The notes under the pieces are model-generated. The model was not told where the DNA came from and ran no database searches. It worked only from the letters and a program-made list of their open reading frames with translations. From WTFY01 sp011523795 (lineage in GTDB: Bacteria; Pseudomonadota; Gammaproteobacteria; UBA4575), in NCBI GenBank assembly GCA_965207475.1, contig OZ242278.1, positions 248,001 through 312,000 on the forward strand: DNA of 64,000 nucleotides. Reading direction: 5' to 3'. The translations under genes and the position numbers were made by a program. This document shows positions 40,053 through 49,900 of the stretch, in pieces. The number at the start of each line of letters is the position of its first letter. The stretch's first letter is position 1.

Positions 40053-41018
40053 TCAAGAAAAGTGGTCAAAGCCTAATTTATCGGGCAGGGAAAAGGATTG
40101 GCCGGATCTTGAAAGCTCTATCCCCTTGCCTTGGGTGATCCGTCCAATGCAACGGGTAGGACATGCAGTTTTTTCACTTATCATTGCGATTGCATCTTGA
40201 TGTTCCGGGCGGACTGTAAACATCAGTTCATAATCATCTCCGCCGGTCAGTACCACATGCCAGTCCTTATCGGTCTTTAGCTGTCTTTTCATGGCTTTTG
40301 AAAGCGGGATCTGGTCCAGTTCTATTTGTGCACCGACTTCGCTCATCAATAAAATCTGGTGTAAATCGCTTAAAAGCCCATCGGATATATCAATGGCTGC
40401 GCTGGCACAGGAAACAATTTCCTGGCCAAGATTCACTTTTGGCTCAGGCCGGTTTAAGCGTAACGTAAAGTATTCATGGTCTGCTTTGGCCATCGTGCGA
40501 TGCTCAATACCGTCGCGTAACTTTACGCCCATGGCCGCATCGCCAATGGTTCCAGATACATAGATGAGATCTCCTGGCCTGGCTCCTGACCTTGTCAGCA
40601 CCAGGCCGGGTTCCAAAAACCCGACCATGTAGAGCGAAATAGACAAAGGCCCACGGACCACGTCGCCTCCAATCAACCTGACACCATGCCTGTCAGCCAG
40701 TTGAAACAGTCCCTGGGAAAACCCTTCAAGCCAGACATGCTCAGCATCTGCCAGGGACAAGTTCAGGCTCGCCCACAACGGCGTTGCACCCATAGCAGCC
40801 AGGTCGCTCAGATTTACCGCCAGCGCTTTATAACCAAGGTCCCCAGGTTGGCAGCCCGGGTCAAAATGAACCCCCTCGTTCAGCATGTCAGAAGTGATCG
40901 CCAGCCTGGAACTCTTCGGAGGCCTGACCACGGCACCATCATCACCTATACCGATTTCCACACCGGCATCAGCAGAGTGCCTTGAGAAATACTTGGTGAT
41001 GATCTCCTGCTCTGTCAA
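40053..41018 (-). CDS. thiL: Thiamine-monophosphate kinase
   Basis: ATP-dependent kinase making thiamine diphosphate from thiamine monophosphate, 321 residues. The AIR-synthase-like fold is marked by GIGDDGAVV, MGATPLWASLNLSL, GGDVVRGPLSIS and the C-terminal TGGDDYELMFTV. It lies between nusB (30 bases upstream) and pgpA, the classical riboflavin/thiamine gene cluster order. Confidence 0.95.
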   Translation of the reverse strand: MTEQEIITKYFSRHSADAGVEIGIGDDGAVVRPPKSSRLAITSDMLNEGVHFDPGCQPGDLGYKALAVNLSDLAAMGATPLWASLNLSLADAEHVWLEGFSQGLFQLADRHGVRLIGGDVVRGPLSISLYMVGFLEPGLVLTRSGARPGDLIYVSGTIGDAAMGVKLRDGIEHRTMAKADHEYFTLRLNRPEPKVNLGQEIVSCASAAIDISDGLLSDLHQILLMSEVGAQIELDQIPLSKAMKRQLKTDKDWHVVLTGGDDYELMFTVRPEHQDAIAMISEKTACPTRCIGRITQGKGIELSRSGQSFSLPDKLGFDHFS

Positions 41019-41048
41019 AATTTTTTGATTATGTAATGCGTTTGATGC

Positions 41049-41468
41049 TTAGTCTGCCAAATCCCGTTCCACCTTATCCAGTATGCCATTGATCAGCTTG
41101 TACCCTCCTGGTGAGCCAAATTTCTTGCATAGAATGATGGCTTCAGAAATCACTACATCCCGCGGTACGTCATGCTTGTTTAGGATTTCGTAGGTAGAAA
41201 ACAACAGAATGGCTCTTTCAACGGGACCTATCCGTTCAGCAGACCCGTCAACGCATGCAGTAAAAGTTTCAGTCAGCTTTTCTGCATTACCGATAGATTC
41301 CCGTAACAATTCAGTAAAGTATTCCTTGTCAACCTTGTACCAGTTCTCGTCCTCAGAAAATTGAACCAGGAGTTCTTCTGCGCTGTGTCCGGATAGCTGC
41401 CACTGGTATAAGGACTGTAATGCAAAACGCCTTGACCAATGGCGTTTATGAGTTTCGGCTATGCTCAT
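41049..41468 (-). CDS. nusB: Transcription antitermination factor NusB
   Basis: RNA-binding protein needed for rRNA antitermination, 139 residues. RRFALQSLYQWQLSG, FSTYEILNKHDVPRDVVISE and LINGILDKVERDL match the family. Its start overlaps the end of ribH by 23 bases, so translation is probably coupled. Confidence 0.95.
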   Translation of the reverse strand: MSIAETHKRHWSRRFALQSLYQWQLSGHSAEELLVQFSEDENWYKVDKEYFTELLRESIGNAEKLTETFTACVDGSAERIGPVERAILLFSTYEILNKHDVPRDVVISEAIILCKKFGSPGGYKLINGILDKVERDLAD

Positions 41469-41943
41469 CGGATGACCGGATAGCTCTCAATGCATTAACC
41501 ATCTCCAAAACGCACAGGGCTGCATCGCGGCCCTTGTTGGTACTTCCGGAACTGCGCACAACCGCCTGTTCCAACGTGTCCGTGGTCAATAATCCAAAGG
41601 CGATGGGAACTCCTGATTGCAGGCTGGCTGCCTGTATGCCTAGCGTACACCCTTGGGACACATACTCGAAATGCGGAGTGTCGCCCCGTATCACGCAACC
41701 CAAAGCGATCAGCCCGTCATAGCTGCCGGTCTCGGCCATGGCTTTGCATACCAGCGGCAACTCGAATGCGCCGGGCACATGTCTGCAGCTGATATCTGTT
41801 TCCGCCACCTGGTTTTCAAGCAACGTGCTTAGCGCGGCTTCCTGCATGGCTCTGACGATTCTCCCGTTAAAACGTGCAGACACGATCCCGACACGGGTGC
41901 CCTGCCCTGAATAGTCTGCTCCTTTCGTGTAACTCTCCTGCAC
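41446..41943 (-). CDS. ribH: 6,7-dimethyl-8-ribityllumazine synthase
   Basis: Penultimate enzyme of riboflavin synthesis, 165 residues. It has VGIVSARFNGRIV, VPGAFELPLVCKAMAE, ALGCVIRGDTPHFEYVS (with the catalytic His) and IAFGLLTTDTLEQA. Start and stop codons with ribE share one base (41943), and it overlaps nusB by 23 bases, which shows tight operon packing. In many gammaproteobacteria ribBA lies between ribE and ribH; here there is no room for it. Confidence 0.95.
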   Translation of the reverse strand: MQESYTKGADYSGQGTRVGIVSARFNGRIVRAMQEAALSTLLENQVAETDISCRHVPGAFELPLVCKAMAETGSYDGLIALGCVIRGDTPHFEYVSQGCTLGIQAASLQSGVPIAFGLLTTDTLEQAVVRSSGSTNKGRDAALCVLEMVNALRAIRSSDEHSRNS

Positions 41944-42545
41944 TATGTTTTCTCCCTGTTCTGCATCAGGTTCTCAAGGTATCGTGCGATCAGGTCTACT
42001 TCCAGGTTCACTTTATCCCCGGGCATTGCCATGCCTAGTATGGTGTTATCCAAAGTATGCGGGATCACTGTTACACAGTATTGGTCGCGCTTCACTTCAT
42101 TGACTGTCAAGCTGACGCCATCTACGCTGATCGACCCTTTGGGCGCGATATAACGCAGCAGTTCCGGAGGCGAAGAAAACCATAACACTGATTCGTGCTC
42201 ACCGTCTTCACGTGTTGCAAGCGCGCCGACGCCGTCTACATGGCCACTTACAAAGTGACCACCAAGACGTGTGGTAGGAGTGACCGCGCGTTCCAGGTTG
42301 ACATGGTCGTGCCGGAGTACGAAGCCGAATGTAGTGCAGTCACGTGATGCAACGGAAATATCCACGTTAAACGAGTTTTCACCTATGTCATAGGCAGTCA
42401 GGCAAACACCATTTACTGAGATACTGTCGCCCTTGGCAATTTCAGCTGTAAATCCGGAACTCGAGTGAATCAGATATCGGAAAATATCCTTTTCTTCCTT
42501 GAGCAAACGGGCTCGGCCAACTTCTTCTATGATCCCTGTAAACAT
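41943..42545 (-). CDS. ribE: Riboflavin synthase, alpha subunit
   Basis: Last step of riboflavin synthesis (dismutation of two lumazines), 200 residues with two similar beta-barrel halves. The N-terminal motif is MFTGIIEEVGRA. SISVNGVCLTAY occurs in the first half and SISVDGVSLTVNEV in the second, and RLGGHFVSGHVDG in the middle. The gene is also called ribC in some species. It overlaps ribH by one base. Confidence 0.95.
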   Translation of the reverse strand: MFTGIIEEVGRARLLKEEKDIFRYLIHSSSGFTAEIAKGDSISVNGVCLTAYDIGENSFNVDISVASRDCTTFGFVLRHDHVNLERAVTPTTRLGGHFVSGHVDGVGALATREDGEHESVLWFSSPPELLRYIAPKGSISVDGVSLTVNEVKRDQYCVTVIPHTLDNTILGMAMPGDKVNLEVDLIARYLENLMQNREKT

Positions 42546-42879
42546 GCTGAGCCTTTTTCCGAGAAGAGTATGTTATCGCTGGCAAATCTTTGAATACGAC
42601 TAGACAGGTCCAGGCATTTCAAAACATTTGACAGTTTTATCCGAACCATCTGCCGCAATCCCATCCTGTGCATCTTCCCCTGAGAAACATTACTCTCCGG
42701 GTTTCTTCCTGAAATTATACATGTTCAACAGGTGTACAGGCTCACGACAGGCCAGGCGGGCAATGCAGAGTCTGCTGTACAGGTTCATGCGGCATGGCCA
42801 GAATGGTTACTTGCGCCCGTGTATGGCCCGGTTTGGAATTCCCATACAGCCCAATGCACCATCATGTCATGAGTTCGCC
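42546..42879. other. Intergenic gap between ribD and ribE
   Basis: A 334-base gap inside an otherwise tightly packed cluster. I see no supported gene and none of the conserved pieces of an FMN riboswitch on either strand. It may hold a promoter for ribE onward. Confidence 0.55.
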
Positions 42880-43980
42880 CTAAGTACTGGATGGCCTGAA
42901 CCTCAGCTTTATATCTTCTCCTATGACAGAGATGTCTTCTATTTGCATTGCCAGCCGATTCCGCATGTCCGTGATCAACGGCAGTCTGGCGAGCCCCTGG
43001 CCGCTTTCTCCAATGATGTGCGGTGCCATGTATACCATCATTTCGTCGACCAGGCCCTGACCAAGCAGGCTGCCAGTCAACCTGGAGCCCGCCTCGACCA
43101 GAACCTCATTAACTTCTCTGGCTGCCAGGTCATGCAACACTTCAGTGAGATCGAGCGAGTCTTGTTCCATGACCGTGATCTCTACATTTTTGCTTCGCAG
43201 ACGTTCAATTTTCTGTGGATTTGTTGAGCAGGTATAAATGACAGTCTTGCCGGGGCCGTGCAGCACCTTGGCAGCTTCAGGCATCATCAGGTTTGTGTCG
43301 AGAATGACCCGAAGCGGTTGCTGAGGCTCGGATTCCAGGTCCAACTGCTCCTTCGCAATACGCACAGTGAACATGGGATCATCGGCAAGTACCGTACCGA
43401 TACCGGACATGATGGCGCAGCTTCGCGCCCGTAACTTCTGCACGTCAAGACGGGCCGGCTCACCGGATATCCACTTGCTGATACCGTTTGCCAGGGCAGT
43501 TTTACCATCCAAGCTCACAGCGACCTTGACTGTTACGTGCGGCCTGCCCTTTTGCATTCGAAGGAAGAAGCCCTTGTTGAGTTCCATTGCTTCCTCTTTC
43601 AGGACATCGCACCGAACCTGAACACCGTGTTGACTCAGATAGGCCAACCCTCTCCCATTTACCTGGGGATTCGGGTCTTGCGCCGCAACAACGACCCTCA
43701 TGACTCCGACCTCTACCAGCGACTTTACACAGGGTGGTGTTCTCCCTTCATGCGAGCAAGGCTCAAGGGTTACGTAAACCGTACTGTTTTCAGCATTTTC
43801 CGTAGTATTTTCCAGAGCATCTATTTCAGCATGATTCTGGCCAAGGCTGGCATGGTACCCTCTTGAAATGATGCGGCCATCTTTAACGATTACGCAGCCG
43901 ACACGTGGATTCACACGTACAACGTACAGCCCTTTTTTTGCGAGCCGCACCGCTTCTGCCATGAATGCATGGTCATTCAT
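42880..43980 (-). CDS. ribD: Bifunctional riboflavin deaminase/reductase RibD
   Basis: Early riboflavin enzyme of 366 residues. The N-terminal deaminase domain has the zinc site HAEIDALENTTENA (His-x-Glu) and TLEPCSHEGRTPPC. The C-terminal reductase domain (about 150-366) has VTVKVAVSLDGKTAL, NEVLVEAGSRLTGSLL. It follows nrdR by 41 bases on the same strand. Confidence 0.95.
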   Translation of the reverse strand: MNDHAFMAEAVRLAKKGLYVVRVNPRVGCVIVKDGRIISRGYHASLGQNHAEIDALENTTENAENSTVYVTLEPCSHEGRTPPCVKSLVEVGVMRVVVAAQDPNPQVNGRGLAYLSQHGVQVRCDVLKEEAMELNKGFFLRMQKGRPHVTVKVAVSLDGKTALANGISKWISGEPARLDVQKLRARSCAIMSGIGTVLADDPMFTVRIAKEQLDLESEPQQPLRVILDTNLMMPEAAKVLHGPGKTVIYTCSTNPQKIERLRSKNVEITVMEQDSLDLTEVLHDLAAREVNEVLVEAGSRLTGSLLGQGLVDEMMVYMAPHIIGESGQGLARLPLITDMRNRLAMQIEDISVIGEDIKLRFRPSST

Positions 43981-44021
43981 AAAAAGGACATGGAATTCCG
44001 GCTACCTGCGGGCAGTCACGG

Positions 44022-44528
44022 TCAGTCAGCATCATCAATAATCAGGGAGAGCTGACCTTTGCGCATTTCCGGATCAAGATCTTTTTCCACCCGCTCGATC
44101 AAATCCTTGAACGCACGAACATCTTCAAAGCTCCGGTATACCGATGCAAAGCGTACATAAGCCACCTGGTCAATCGCACGCAGTTCCTGCATGGCCCAGT
44201 CACCGATACTGCTCGCACGCACCTCACGTTTTCCAAGGGCAAGGGCCTTGCGTATTATCCTGCTGATAAGCGAGTCCAGTGTTTCGGTGGCTACCGGTCT
44301 TTTCTCGCAGGCCAGTGTCAAGCCCTTGCGCAATTTTTCCTCATCAAAAGGTTCTCGCCTTCCATCGCGTTTCACGATCCTGGGGAGGCTGCGCTCTGCC
44401 GCCTCATAAGTTGTGAAACGTTCCTTGCACCGCAGGCACTCCCGCCTGCGCCGAACCTGGTCACCCTCCCTTGCAAGCCTGGAATCTATGACTTTCGTGT
44501 CTTCGAAATGGCAAAAGGGACAATGCAT
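44022..44528 (-). CDS. nrdR: Transcriptional repressor NrdR
   Basis: Repressor of ribonucleotide reductase genes, 168 residues. A zinc ribbon (CPFCHFEDTKVIDSR and CLRCKERFTTYE) is followed by an ATP-cone domain (RDGRREPFDEEKLRKGL). It is between glyA and ribD, a common arrangement. No NrdR boxes or nrd genes lie in the window. Confidence 0.95.
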   Translation of the reverse strand: MHCPFCHFEDTKVIDSRLAREGDQVRRRRECLRCKERFTTYEAAERSLPRIVKRDGRREPFDEEKLRKGLTLACEKRPVATETLDSLISRIIRKALALGKREVRASSIGDWAMQELRAIDQVAYVRFASVYRSFEDVRAFKDLIERVEKDLDPEMRKGQLSLIIDDAD

Positions 44529-44560
44529 GTCGCGATAAAGGTACCATCACCGTAGGCAGA

Positions 44561-45841
44561 TCAAGCCACAGCCTGTTGTGCTGCACTGGACTGGTACACC
44601 GGAAAACGCTTGCACAAGTCAAGCACCTGATTCTTCACACGCTCTATGGTCTGGGTATTCTCAATGTCATCCAGGATGTCACACATCCAGTTGACAAGCT
44701 CCTGGCATTCAGGCTCCTTGAATCCGCGTGTCGTCGCGGCAGGGCTGCCGATCCTCAGTCCACTGGTCACGAATGGAGACTGCGGGTCATTAGGCACGGT
44801 GTTCTTGTTGACGGTAATGTTTGCCTGGCCAAGCGCGGCATCTGCAGCCTTTCCTGTCATGCCCTTGTCGATCAGGTCAACCAGGAACAGGTGGTCGTCG
44901 GTGCCGCCTGAGACAATCTTGTACCCTCGTTCCATGAACTGGTTTGCCATGACTCTCGCGTTGTTCAGAACCTGCTGCTGGTATGCCTTGAATTCAGGCT
45001 GCAGGGCCTCAAGAAAAGCTACGGCCTTGGCGGCGACTACGTGCATGAGCGGCCCGCCCTGGGTACCCGGAAACACCATGGAATTCAGTTTCTTTGTAAT
45101 CTCTTCGTTCTCGCGAGCCAGAATGACTCCGCCGCGAGGTCCGCGCAGGGTCTTGTGCGTGGTTGAGGTGACGACATCCGCCAACGGCACCGGGTTTGGA
45201 TAGAGGTCCGCTGCAATCAGCCCGGCTACGTGAGCCATGTCTACCACCATGTAGGCCCCTACGCTGTCACAGATATCCCTGAAACGCTGCCAGTCCCATA
45301 CCCTGGAATACGCTGAAAACCCAGCAATGATCATTTTCGGCCTGTGCTCTTCAGCCAGCTGTTCCACTTGGTCATAGTCGACTTCACCCGTATCCGGGTT
45401 CAGGCCGTACTGTACCGCATTGAAGATTTTCCCCGAAAAGTTCACCGGGCAGCCGTGGGTCAGGTGTCCGCCATGAGGCAGGGCAAGCCCCATGATGGTG
45501 TCGTGCGGCGACAGTAAAGCCAGGTAAACGGCGGCGTTTGCCTGGGATCCGGAATGCGCCTGCACATTCGCATAGTCCGCACTGAACAGCTTCTTGACAC
45601 GATCAATTGCCAATTGCTCGGCGATGTCTACGAATTCGCAGCCCCCGTAATAGCGCTTTGCAGGATAGCCTTCTGCGTATTTGTTCGTAAGTACACTTCC
45701 TTGAGCCTCCATCACTCGCGGGCTGGCGTAGTTCTCGGATGCTATCAGCTCCACATGTTCTTCCTGGCGGCGAATTTCTGACTGAATTGCCTCCTTGAGC
45801 TCCTTGTCAAAACTTGCGACTGTCATGTCTGCTGTAAACAT
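44561..45841 (-). CDS. glyA: Serine hydroxymethyltransferase
   Basis: PLP enzyme that interconverts serine and glycine and loads one-carbon units on tetrahydrofolate, 426 residues. Motifs are ELIASENYASPRVMEAQGS, VQAHSGSQANAAVY, the PLP-lysine site STTHKTLRGPRGG and the C-terminal GLRIGSPAATTRGF. It starts the nrdR-rib cluster. GGAG lies nine bases upstream of the ATG. Functionally it could use one-carbon units from the sarcosine-oxidase-type enzyme encoded at 5.9-11.1 kb. Confidence 0.96.
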   Translation of the reverse strand: MFTADMTVASFDKELKEAIQSEIRRQEEHVELIASENYASPRVMEAQGSVLTNKYAEGYPAKRYYGGCEFVDIAEQLAIDRVKKLFSADYANVQAHSGSQANAAVYLALLSPHDTIMGLALPHGGHLTHGCPVNFSGKIFNAVQYGLNPDTGEVDYDQVEQLAEEHRPKMIIAGFSAYSRVWDWQRFRDICDSVGAYMVVDMAHVAGLIAADLYPNPVPLADVVTSTTHKTLRGPRGGVILARENEEITKKLNSMVFPGTQGGPLMHVVAAKAVAFLEALQPEFKAYQQQVLNNARVMANQFMERGYKIVSGGTDDHLFLVDLIDKGMTGKAADAALGQANITVNKNTVPNDPQSPFVTSGLRIGSPAATTRGFKEPECQELVNWMCDILDDIENTQTIERVKNQVLDLCKRFPVYQSSAAQQAVA

Positions 45842-45939
45842 TATTCTTAACTCCTGCTCAGATTTTTAATTTGATTTGGCATAAATATGGGATTATAGCC
45901 TAATTTATAAGCAAAATACGCAAGATGCTGAGGCGCTCA

Positions 45940-46884
45940 TCATGCGTCTGCCATCGCCCGGGTCACGGATATCCAGCCCTTGGCAATATTTCCAAGGTTG
46001 TAACCACCACCTCCCAGTGCCAGCAACCTCCCCCCGCAATGCAATTCTGCGTAGCTTATCAGCTGTTCCGTGACGAATTTATGCACCCTTTCGGTGTAGT
46101 GAAGATCCGTAATCGGGTCCCCGTGCAGACTGTCTACGCCGCATTGAAGCAGGACAAACTCCGGTGCGAACCGGTCAATGAACCTCCTGCCCCTTTCCCA
46201 TTCCTCGAAGAACGCTTCATCGCTGCTTCCGGGCAGCATCTCGATATTCAGCTTGGTTCCCTGCGCAGCACCAATCCCCGTTTCGGACGCCTTTCCTGTA
46301 CCGGGATAAAGCGTCTTGCTGTGCTGGTGAAAATCAAGAAAAATCAGACGTTCATCACTTTCGTAGGAATAAAACACCCCGTCGCCATGATGGGCATCAA
46401 TGTCCACGTACAGGATCCGGCCAAGCTTGTAGACTGAAAACAGGTGTTCAATCGCAGCACCGCAGTCATTGAATACACAAAACCCGCTTGCGATATTGCG
46501 CCGGGCGTGATGCAGCCCGCCAATTGGGCTGAACGCATGACGGCAGTCTCCTTTCATGATGGAATCTGCAGCCGCTAGGGTGGTCCCGACCACTGCAGCC
46601 GCTGCCTCATATACACCGGGGAATGCAGGGGTATCGCCTGCATCCAGGTAACCCCTGCCGATTTTGGAGCAATGCTTGACGTTTGCAACGTGTCCGGCAG
46701 TGTGGAACCGCTTCAACTGCTCTACGGTAGCCGAGCAGGGGCTTTGGACACAGCACCTGTCAGCAAGCCCCGTATCCTGCACGGTATCCCGGTACACCGA
46801 ATACCGGTCCGAACTGAATGGATGCCCGTCTGGAAACCCGTACTTGGCCAGATCATCACCGAGATATACACAGGTCTTAGCCAT
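45940..46884 (-). CDS. Histone-deacetylase-family amidohydrolase
   Basis: Zinc-dependent deacetylase of the HDAC/AcuC/acetylpolyamine amidohydrolase superfamily, 314 residues. Visible motifs are GGLHHARRN (two catalytic His), VDIDAHHGDGV (zinc Asp and His), LQCGVDSLHGDP (zinc Asp) and ALGGGGYN (active-site Tyr). It acts in the cytosol, on acetylated proteins or small amines. It lies 42 bases downstream of purL on the same strand and may be co-transcribed with it. Confidence 0.92.
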   Translation of the reverse strand: MAKTCVYLGDDLAKYGFPDGHPFSSDRYSVYRDTVQDTGLADRCCVQSPCSATVEQLKRFHTAGHVANVKHCSKIGRGYLDAGDTPAFPGVYEAAAAVVGTTLAAADSIMKGDCRHAFSPIGGLHHARRNIASGFCVFNDCGAAIEHLFSVYKLGRILYVDIDAHHGDGVFYSYESDERLIFLDFHQHSKTLYPGTGKASETGIGAAQGTKLNIEMLPGSSDEAFFEEWERGRRFIDRFAPEFVLLQCGVDSLHGDPITDLHYTERVHKFVTEQLISYAELHCGGRLLALGGGGYNLGNIAKGWISVTRAMADA

Positions 46885-46926
46885 GCAAAACCTATTCAGT
46901 TGGTAAAGCAGTCTTGAACGTACAGC

Positions 46927-49900
46927 TTACCCCAAGGCCAAGCGAGCGTTCCTGAAAATTTTCATCCATGGCCCGTCTTCCAGCCAGCCCTTGGGGTGCC
47001 AGGAGTACTGGACAGAGCGGAAAAGCCTTTCAGGATGCGGCATCATGATAGTGAAACGCCCGTCCTGGTTGCAGAAGGCCGTGACTCCTTGCGTTGAACC
47101 ATTTGGATTATATGGATATTTTTCAGTTACTTGTAAATTATTATTGATAAACCTCATTGAGATCATACGATGCTGCGAGAGTGAATCCAGTGCTTTTTTC
47201 GAAAGTTCTGCCTTGCCTTCTCCGTGCGCCACGACAACCGGCAGGCAGGACCCGTGCATGCCCTGGAGAAAGATCGACGCAGACGGCAAGATTTCTACCA
47301 TTACCAGTCTCGCTTCGAACTGGCCTGAGGTGTTATGGACAAAACTTGGCCAGCAGGACGTTCCGGGGATCAGCTCCTGCAGCTGGGCAAGCATCTGACA
47401 GCCATTGCAAATGCCCAGTGCAAACACGTCCGTACGCTCGAAAAATGCTGCCAGGGCATCCCGGACCCTGGTGTTGAACAGGATAGACTTGGCCCAGCCA
47501 CCCCCAGCACCGAGCACATCGCCATACGAGAAGCCGCCGCTGGCCACGAGCCCCTGAAACCCTTCCAGACCCTGTTTCCCGGAATTCAGCTTCGTCATGT
47601 GCAGGTCCACGCAATCGAAGCCCGCACGATCAAAGGCAGCAGCCATTTCCATGTGCCCGTTAACACCCTGTTCACGCAATATGGCCACTCTTGGTTTTGC
47701 TCCGGCAAGGACAGATGGCGGGTTCGACCGGTCATCCAGGTCGAATGTCAACTTTGCTGACAGGCCCGGGTCCGTCGTGTCGAGTATCGCGTCAAGCTCT
47801 TCCTCAGCGCATTCCGGGTTGTCGCGCAACTTCTGGATCGAGTGGCTGGTCTGCATCCAGAGCTTTTGCAGCTCGGTACGTCCAGCCTCATAAATCACCT
47901 GTTTTTCGTGATGGATCACGATCCGGTCAGCAGCATTCAGCTCGGCAACGGCATGCGTGTGACCTGAAAGCCGGTGGTCCTCCAGAATTGCCTGAACCCT
48001 GCCCCAGTCGGACCTGCTAATCTGAATCACCGCACCCAACTCTTCTGAAAACAGGCTGGCCAGCGGGTCAGACCCGAGGGGGTCCAGATGAATAGCCAAC
48101 CCAACATGACTGGCAAAGCTCATCTCGCATAACGTCACGAACAGGCCTCCGTCAGAACGGTCATGGTAGGCATGGACAAGCTCTGACTGTTTCAGTTCGG
48201 TCACCGCACGAAACAGGTTCACTAGGTCGGATGCGTCATCCAGATCTGCAGGGGTCCTGCCCGTCAGGGAATACGCCTGGCACAGCGCCGAGCCACCCAG
48301 GCGATTCCTGGATTTTCCCAGGTCGATGAGAACGAGCAGGCTGTCCTCCACTTCTGTATCCAGTACGGGGGTGAGAGTTCTACGCACATCTTTTACGGGA
48401 GAAAATGCCGTAATAATCAATGACAACGGCGCGGTTACTGACTTTTCACATGAATTTTCCTTCCAGAGGCTCCTCATTGACAGCGAGTCCTTGCCTACCG
48501 GGATGGGAATGCCTAGTGCAGGACACAGTTTCTCCGCAACCGCCTGCACCGTAGCATACAGTTCGGCATCCACGCCCTCATGGCCCGCAGCGGCCATCCA
48601 GTTTGCCGACAGGCTGATCTCTGCAAGATTTTCCACATCGCAGGCCAGGATATTGGTGACTGCCTCGGCGACAGCCAGGCGTCCTGATGCCGGGGCTGAC
48701 AGCAAGGCAACAACCGGGCGCTCTCCCACTGACATGGCTTCTCCCGTATAGGCCTGGAAGTCACTGCAGGTTACAGCCGCATCCGATACGGCAACCTGCC
48801 ATGGGCCGACAAACGGATCGCGTGCAACCAGGCCGGTCACTGTACGGTCTCCAATTGTGACCAGGAAATTCTTGGCAGCAACGGCCGGCAGCTGCAGTAC
48901 TCTCTGGACTGCCTCGTCGATTGAAACCGGAGGCATTGAACTTGCCGGCTTCCCGGGACTGTTTGAGACGACATCCCGCAGCATCCTGGGTGTGTTGCCC
49001 AGCAGCATGTCCATGGGCAGGTCGATCGATGTGTTTTCCAGAAGCCGGTCTTTCAGCACCAGCTTACTTTTTGCCGTGCTATGCCCGACGACTGCATAGG
49101 GACAGCGTTCGCGCTCGCAGATTTCAATGAATTCTTCAAGCCTGGCATGGTCGACGGCGAGCACATAACGCTCCTGGGCTTCGTTGCACCAGATCTCTTT
49201 GGGAGACATCCCTGTTTCACCGCACGGGATATCCCGCAGTTCCAGTTCACCCCCCTGTTCTGCGTTGTCTAGTAACTCCGGTATCGCGTTGGACAACCCG
49301 CCGGCCCCGACATCGTGGAGGGATAGAATGGGATTGGCTGCACCAAACGCTGTGCAGCTTTCGATGACTTCCTGGCAACGCCTTTGCATCTCGGCATTGC
49401 TGCGCTGTACCGAGGCGAAATCCAGCGCTTCCAGACTTTTGCCGCTGGACATGGAGGAAGCCGCTCCGCCTCCCAGTCCAATCAGCATGGCCGGGCCACC
49501 CAGAATCACAATTGGCGTACCCTCAGAAAACTTCCTTTTCCTGATATGCGCCGTGCGAACATTGCCCAGCCCACCGGCAAGCATGATCGGTTTGTGGTAA
49601 CCAAAGACGTGCGGGTCTTCCCCTTCAGCCGACACGTCCATTTCTAGAGTTCGGAAATACCCAAGGATGTTGGGCCGCCCGAACTCATTGTTGAATGATG
49701 CCGCGCCTACCGGGCCCTCGATCATGATTTCCAGGGGCGATGCGATCCTGGCCGGTTTTCCATACTCTGCCTCCCAGGGCTGTTCGCTGCCGGGAATCTT
49801 AAGGTTCGATACAGAAAACCCGCACAGTCCGGCTTTGGGTCGACCTCCACACCCTACGGCACCCTCGTCCCTGATTTCGCCTCCCGAGCCCGTCGCTGCA

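Noticed and set aside
42546..42879. FMN riboswitch in the ribD-ribE gap
   Set aside because: None of the conserved riboswitch pieces could be found on either strand.
42628..43227. Plus-strand open frame of 199 codons opposite ribD
   Set aside because: It runs antisense over the well-conserved RibD reading frame and has no recognisable product.
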